A DNA stretch of 46,025 bases from assembly GCF_900114715.1 (NCBI RefSeq), contig NZ_FOTY01000023.1:1-46025 (forward strand). The letters are read 5' to 3'. A program made the translations under genes and the position numbers. Under the pieces are notes generated by a model. That model had not been told where the DNA came from and did not search any database. It saw only the letters and a list, made by a program, of their open reading frames with translations. This document shows, in pieces, positions 42,774 through 46,025 of this stretch; position 1 is the stretch's first letter, and each line of letters begins with the position of its first letter. This DNA comes from Salibacterium qingdaonense. Its GTDB lineage: Bacteria > Bacillota > Bacilli > Bacillales > Marinococcaceae.

Positions 42774-43130
42774 ATGGAACAAAAAGTCTGCCATAAAGAA
42801 GACCTGCAGCCCGGAGAAATGATGGAAAGCACCCTCGGCAAACATTCCATCGTTGTCTGCCGTGCTTCCGACGGGCATTATTACGCTTTTTTGAATCGCT
42901 GCATTCACCAGGGCGCTCCCCTGTCAAAAGGAAAATTGTGCGGCGCCCCCGCCCCTACCGATAATGTCGGGGAATATAATTTCGAAAAAGACGGCGACAT
43001 TCTGCGCTGTCCCTGGCACGGCAGGGAATTCGATGTGAAAAATGAAGGCCGGATGCTTGTGAATGAAAAATATAAAGTGAAAAATTTCAGCGTATCAGTC
43101 GAAAATAACGACGTAATTGTTTACAATTGA
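42774..43130 (+). CDS. Rieske [2Fe-2S] ferredoxin
   Basis: 118 residues from ATG 42774 with GGAGGTG upstream; a TTG at 42759 is less likely. Iron-sulfur ligands are Cys43 and His45 in NRCIHQGAPL and Cys79 and His82 in RCPWHGREFD, the C-x-H ... C-x2-H pattern. Soluble, no signal. It would pass electrons from the reductase encoded next to an oxygenase. The insert between the two ligand pairs is longer than in many small Rieske ferredoxins (CGAPAPTDNVGEYNF). Second gene of the operon. Confidence 0.88.
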   Translation: MEQKVCHKEDLQPGEMMESTLGKHSIVVCRASDGHYYAFLNRCIHQGAPLSKGKLCGAPAPTDNVGEYNFEKDGDILRCPWHGREFDVKNEGRMLVNEKYKVKNFSVSVENNDVIVYN

Positions 43131-43146
43131 GTGTGGGTGATGTTAT

Positions 43147-44142
43147 ATGATCAATGAAGAAGAGCTTTACGATATAGCGATCATCGGCGCTGGTCCGACC
43201 GGTCTGTTTGCTGCGTTTTATGCAGGCATGCGCGGAATGAGTGTCAAGTTGATCGACAGTCTGCCGCAGGTGGGTGGACAATTGTCCACCCTCTACCCGG
43301 AAAAATATATATACGATGTAGCCGGGTTTCCGGGGGTGAAAGCGCAGAAACTCGTGGATGACCTGGCTGAACAGGCTTATGCCTTTGATCCTACAGTGGT
43401 TCTCGAAGAAACCGTTCAGGAAATTGATAAAGATGCCGACGGACGCTTCGAACTTTCCACAAACGAGAAAACACATTATGCCAAGACAGTCGTTGTCACA
43501 GGCGGCATCGGTGCATTCGAACCGCGCCGTCTGAAGATGGAGGAAGCGCGGGAATTCGAAGGGAAAAACCTGCATTACTTCATCGATGACCTGCAGGCCT
43601 TCTCCGGACATAATGTCCTGATCTCCGGCGGCGGTGATTCCGCGCTGGACTGGGCCCTGATGCTGGAGCCGATTGCCAAAAATGTGACAGTCGCCCACCG
43701 GCGCGAGAAATTCCGCGCCCATGAACACAGCGTGGAACAGCTTTTCCAGTCCGGCATGAGTGTAAAAACACCGACGGAAATCTCGAAGTTCGAAAGCCAG
43801 GACGGCAAAATCAAAAAAGCCGTGCTGAAAGACATTCAAAGTGAAGAAGAGGAAAACCTCGATGTCGATTCTGTCATCGTCAACCACGGCTTCATCTCTT
43901 CCATCGGACCAATCAAAGAATGGGGCCTCGATCTTCAGAAAAACTCCATCGTCGTTAACTCACGGATGGAAACCAACATCGAGGGGCTGTACGCGGCCGG
44001 TGACATCTGCACGTACGACGGCAAGGTGAAACTGATCGCCACCGGATTCGGAGAGGCTCCGATTGCGGTAAACAACGCCAAGCACCTCATCGACCCGAAA
44101 GCCAAAGTACAGCCGCAGCACAGCACAAGTTTGTTTTCGTAA
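43147..44142 (+). CDS. Ferredoxin--NADP reductase, thioredoxin-reductase-like (YumC type)
   Basis: 331 residues; ATG 43147 follows GGGTGA. FAD site [20 protein letters not shown], then [25 protein letters not shown] site [17 protein letters not shown], and the final FAD site [19 protein letters not shown]. There is no CxxC redox pair, so it is the ferredoxin reductase and not thioredoxin reductase. Probably reduces the Rieske protein encoded 16 bp upstream. Bacillaceae usually have another YumC elsewhere; this copy looks dedicated. A terminator follows. Confidence 0.88.
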   Translation: MINEEELYDIAIIGAGPTGLFAAFYAGMRGMSVKLIDSLPQVGGQLSTLYPEKYIYDVAGFPGVKAQKLVDDLAEQAYAFDPTVVLEETVQEIDKDADGRFELSTNEKTHYAKTVVVTGGIGAFEPRRLKMEEAREFEGKNLHYFIDDLQAFSGHNVLISGGGDSALDWALMLEPIAKNVTVAHRREKFRAHEHSVEQLFQSGMSVKTPTEISKFESQDGKIKKAVLKDIQSEEEENLDVDSVIVNHGFISSIGPIKEWGLDLQKNSIVVNSRMETNIEGLYAAGDICTYDGKVKLIATGFGEAPIAVNNAKHLIDPKAKVQPQHSTSLFS

Positions 44143-44166
44143 AAACAGAAAGAGCCTCCTTTCAGT

Positions 44167-44208
44167 GGAGACCTGCGCGCCGGAGTCCGGCAGCTGGTCT
44201 CCTTTTTT
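44167..44208 (+). terminator. Rho-independent terminator of the Rieske operon
   Basis: GGAGACC (44167-44173) pairs with GGTCTCC (44196-44202); an inner GCCGGA/TCCGGC hairpin sits between them; then TTTTTT. Confidence 0.8.
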
Positions 44209-44242
44209 GTGCGCTGAGGTCCCTGAGGCTGGGGCTGGGGCT

Positions 44243-44436
44243 GCGTCCACTATCAGCCTGAAATGAAGGAGTAGTGTCCACCAATTGATGTTTGGTGGAC
44301 ACTACGGCACGAAGACGAGGAGATAATGGACGCCGGCGGATGCCCGTGTCCACTAATCACCCGCGTGAATGTCCTAGTATCCCCTAAGGTGCTCTTTGTG
44401 GGCACTAAATCGCTCAGCAGCATAATTAGTGTTCAC
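44243..44436. repeat. 52-bp-period alternating motif array (array 4)
   Basis: GTGGACACTAA-type motifs start at 44243, 44295, 44346 and 44398. TAGTGTCCAC-type motifs start at 44272, 44324, 44375 and 44427. Steps are 52, 51, 52 in both series; the offset is 29 within each unit. The motif at 44324 is the most degraded (TAATGGACGC). The array begins 35 bp after the terminator of the Rieske operon. The last unit resembles the first unit of array 2 even in its spacer (ACTAAATC, then GC-rich, then GCAT). Confidence 0.8.
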
Positions 44437-44504
44437 AATCCCGCTACCCATAAGAAAAGCGCAAGACACCGCAGCTTGAAACGCCTTCATCATTTGCCAT
44501 ACAA

Positions 44505-44789
44505 AAGAGTCTGGGACAAAACCTCTATAAGATAGAAAAATGCCGAACGATTTTTTAAAATCGTTCGGCATTTTTCGTTGCTGAGATAAACCGCTGCGCC
44601 AAAATGCTTCGCTTTCCGCGGGCACGGCTCAAGCCTCCTCGGAAGAAAATCGCTTCCTGCGGGGTCTTGAGACTCGTGCTGTTCCCGCAGGAGTCGAAGC
44701 ATTTTAGCTCCGCTACCATTCGACCGTTGAACAACGCCGCAAGACATTCGTGTTGTCCTCCACCTATTTTACTTTTGTCCCAGACTCTT
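44505..44789. mobile_element. MITE-like element with 17-bp perfect terminal inverted repeats
   Basis: AAGAGTCTGGGACAAAA (44505-44521) and TTTTGTCCCAGACTCTT (44773-44789) are exact inverse copies bounding 285 bp. Inside are a terminator-like hairpin (GCCGAACGATTTT / AAAATCGTTCGGC, about 44543-44572) and a second large imperfect inverted repeat beginning TGCTTCGCTTTCCGCGGGCA and ending CCCGCAGGAGTCGAAGCA. The latter type is, from memory, a common dispersed sequence in Bacillaceae. No protein is encoded and no target-site duplication is evident. Confidence 0.75.
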
Positions 44790-44866
44790 CATTACTTATC
44801 TAGTATTGTCTCAGTCTCATTTTTAATCAAACGTTTGTTTTATACTGCAACTTGTATCCAACATTT

Positions 44867-45538
44867 TCATTCTCCTGATGGTGAATCCGGCGTTTTTGTG
44901 ACGTTACGTTTCCTTCGAAACACGAAATAAGCTGCAACCCCTGCCAGAATAACAACCAGGCCTGTAACGACAATGATTCCTACAGTGCTTCCCTGTTGTA
45001 CTTCATATTCCGCATAAACATCCGTTCCCTCTGCCAAATCAATATACCAGGTCAGCTCACTGCCATCAGCTTTATGAGCATTATGTTCCTCCGGTGTTGT
45101 TGGAAAATTGACTGTTAACGTAGATTCTATCATAGAACCGGCCATCTCATCGCCTTCCCCTTCAAAAGGAACATCGAGAACTCTTTTCGTTTCTGACACT
45201 TCTTCCAGTAGGATACTGTCTGTGCCTTCGTTCAACAACTCATTAGTATCAGCTTCCGTTAAGGAATCAAACGACCGGGAGGCTTCCATATAAAGTCGAT
45301 CTTCTTCATCCTCCAACGTTGTTTGAAACCCCTCCTTCTGCAGTTCTTCCTGTCCATTTACCAATTGCTGTCGTATTTGACTTTTGCCAAAAGGTACATC
45401 ACTTAAATCTACTTCAACATCCATGGTGAATTCTCCACTGTCATCATTATGTATTTCCAACTCCATGTTATGTTCAGCACAAGCAGATAAAAGCATTACA
45501 CCCCCCAGTAGCAGCAGAAACAAATAACTTTTGTTCAT
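44867..45538 (-). CDS. Lipoprotein with C-terminal membrane segment (LppM/DUF3153-like)
   Basis: 223 residues; ATG 45538 follows GGGAGGGG. Lipobox LLSAC (Cys near 20) and a final membrane helix (about 185-210, VGIIVVTGLVVILAGVAAYF) followed by FRRKRN, so it is held at both ends with the acidic middle outside. The pattern MELEIHNDDSGEFTMDVEVD, then KEGFQTTLEDEED and VNFPTTPEEHNAHKADG resembles the LppM domain proteins found in Bacillota and Actinobacteria. Function is unknown in Bacillota. Monocistronic. Confidence 0.72.
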   Translation of the reverse strand: MNKSYLFLLLLGGVMLLSACAEHNMELEIHNDDSGEFTMDVEVDLSDVPFGKSQIRQQLVNGQEELQKEGFQTTLEDEEDRLYMEASRSFDSLTEADTNELLNEGTDSILLEEVSETKRVLDVPFEGEGDEMAGSMIESTLTVNFPTTPEEHNAHKADGSELTWYIDLAEGTDVYAEYEVQQGSTVGIIVVTGLVVILAGVAAYFVFRRKRNVTKTPDSPSGE

Positions 45539-45651
45539 ATTACCCCTCCCTCTTTGTAATTAATTATTCTTCCACATGCTCTTGTTTTCTCAGAATTTCT
45601 AACCTATCAATGATCACCAGCTAGATGCGTTCCCACCTCACGGAAACATAT

Positions 45652-45669
45652 ATTGTTATGTATAACAAT
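45652..45669. promoter_or_regulatory. Perfect 18-bp palindrome
   Basis: ATTGTTAT-GT-ATAACAAT, a perfect 8-bp inverted repeat with a 2-bp centre, about 115 bp upstream of the lipoprotein gene. The shape recalls operators of MarR- or TetR-type regulators. It could control that gene or one outside the window. Confidence 0.45.
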
Positions 45670-45699
45670 TTGAACCAGTACAGAATCCTTCCACCTGTC

Positions 45700-46025
45700 C
45701 GAACAGGAATTTGTTGGTAAATTAGTATATGACCGTGCTCTTGGAAATCACCCACATCGCACATGGTCGCTAACCCTCCCATATATCACTGGCTGAAGGT
45801 CCATACATTCCTTCGTCCGGCGTATCCATGTGGTGGGGGGGCGGCTAAGCTCCTTTGCTGGGTCTATGCCCGAATGGATAAAATGAACGCCGCCTCGGCA
45901 CTATTGGTGTTTGTTCTATAGGCACAGAAGAACGAGAAACAAGGTCGTATCAGACGTGAACATTAGGCTGCTTGAGCTTGAGATCGTCTTCGATCTCTGA
46001 GGAGCTTCGCTCCATCAAAGGCGCA
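45700..46025. other. Structured non-coding end region, possibly an insertion-sequence end
   Basis: No coding frame is supported. It has a G7 run (45835-45841), and two stacked perfect hairpins near the edge: GAGATCG-TCTT-CGATCTC (45980-45997) and GGAGC-TTC-GCTCC (46001-46013). Base composition differs from the AT-rich flank at 45540-45700. The layout (several hundred bases of structured DNA before a presumed gene beyond the edge) would fit the non-coding end of an IS110-like element, but no recombinase sequence is visible to prove it. Confidence 0.25.

Overview
The window looks like chromosomal DNA of a mid-GC Bacillota, most likely a halophilic or alkaliphilic member of the Bacillaceae. This is inferred from GGAGG-type ribosome binding sites, frequent TTG/GTG starts, catabolite-responsive (cre-like) sites, ROK/XylR regulators, a C30 carotenoid operon, SLH surface proteins and acidic secreted proteins. 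No rRNA, tRNA or CRISPR array was seen.

Layout. 1-5.6 kb is an eroded accessory region: a truncated dispersed repeat, a phosphodiester-glycosidase pseudogene, a gene scrap, a membrane-anchored unknown, a membrane PIN-domain protein with a His/Met-rich partner, a 257-bp repeat with inverted ends, and an AbrB-type gene broken by a stop codon. 5.6-11.1 kb is a complete crtN-crtM-crtP-crtQ-crtO operon for a glycosylated, acylated C30 carotenoid (staphyloxanthin type). 11.4-16 kb has a PAS/degenerate-GGDEF/EAL phosphodiesterase, a NagZ-type lipoprotein and an AldA-type aldehyde dehydrogenase. 16-20.2 kb is a second accessory island: an ISL3 transposase stump, an unannotated 50-residue Cys-containing ORF with its own terminator, five small membrane proteins (three of them paralogues), two broken genes, and a UPF0175/DUF3368 toxin-antitoxin-like pair. 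20.3-27.2 kb has a ROK regulator, two tandem SLH proteins, yhdT-panF (pantothenate uptake) and a CNNM/CBS ion-transport protein.

27.2-39.5 kb is a sugar locus: GH42 beta-galactosidase, XylR, a sugar-binding lipoprotein with two permeases, a YicI-type GH31 alpha-xylosidase, xylulokinase and xylose isomerase. Together these would import oligosaccharides carrying alpha-xylose and beta-galactose (xyloglucan type, isoprimeverose as core), strip them and send xylose to the pentose phosphate pathway. No transporter ATPase is present, so a shared MsmX-like ATPase is presumed. 39.7-44.1 kb has a chemoreceptor and an amidohydrolase/Rieske/ferredoxin-reductase operon that lacks an oxygenase. 44.2-46 kb has a repeat array, a 285-bp MITE-like element, a lipoprotein and a structured non-coding tail.

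The most unusual signal is a family of intergenic arrays in which a ~10-bp motif (GTGGACACTA and its reverse complement TAGTGTCCAC) alternates in orientation with a strict 52-bp period. Three arrays (21.6, 29.4 and 44.2 kb), one single unit (36.5 kb) and one sequence variant with the same 52-bp period (5.4 kb) occur here. Each lies just beyond the 3' end of an operon, four of the five next to a recognisable terminator. I know of no described element with this architecture, but I could not search for one.
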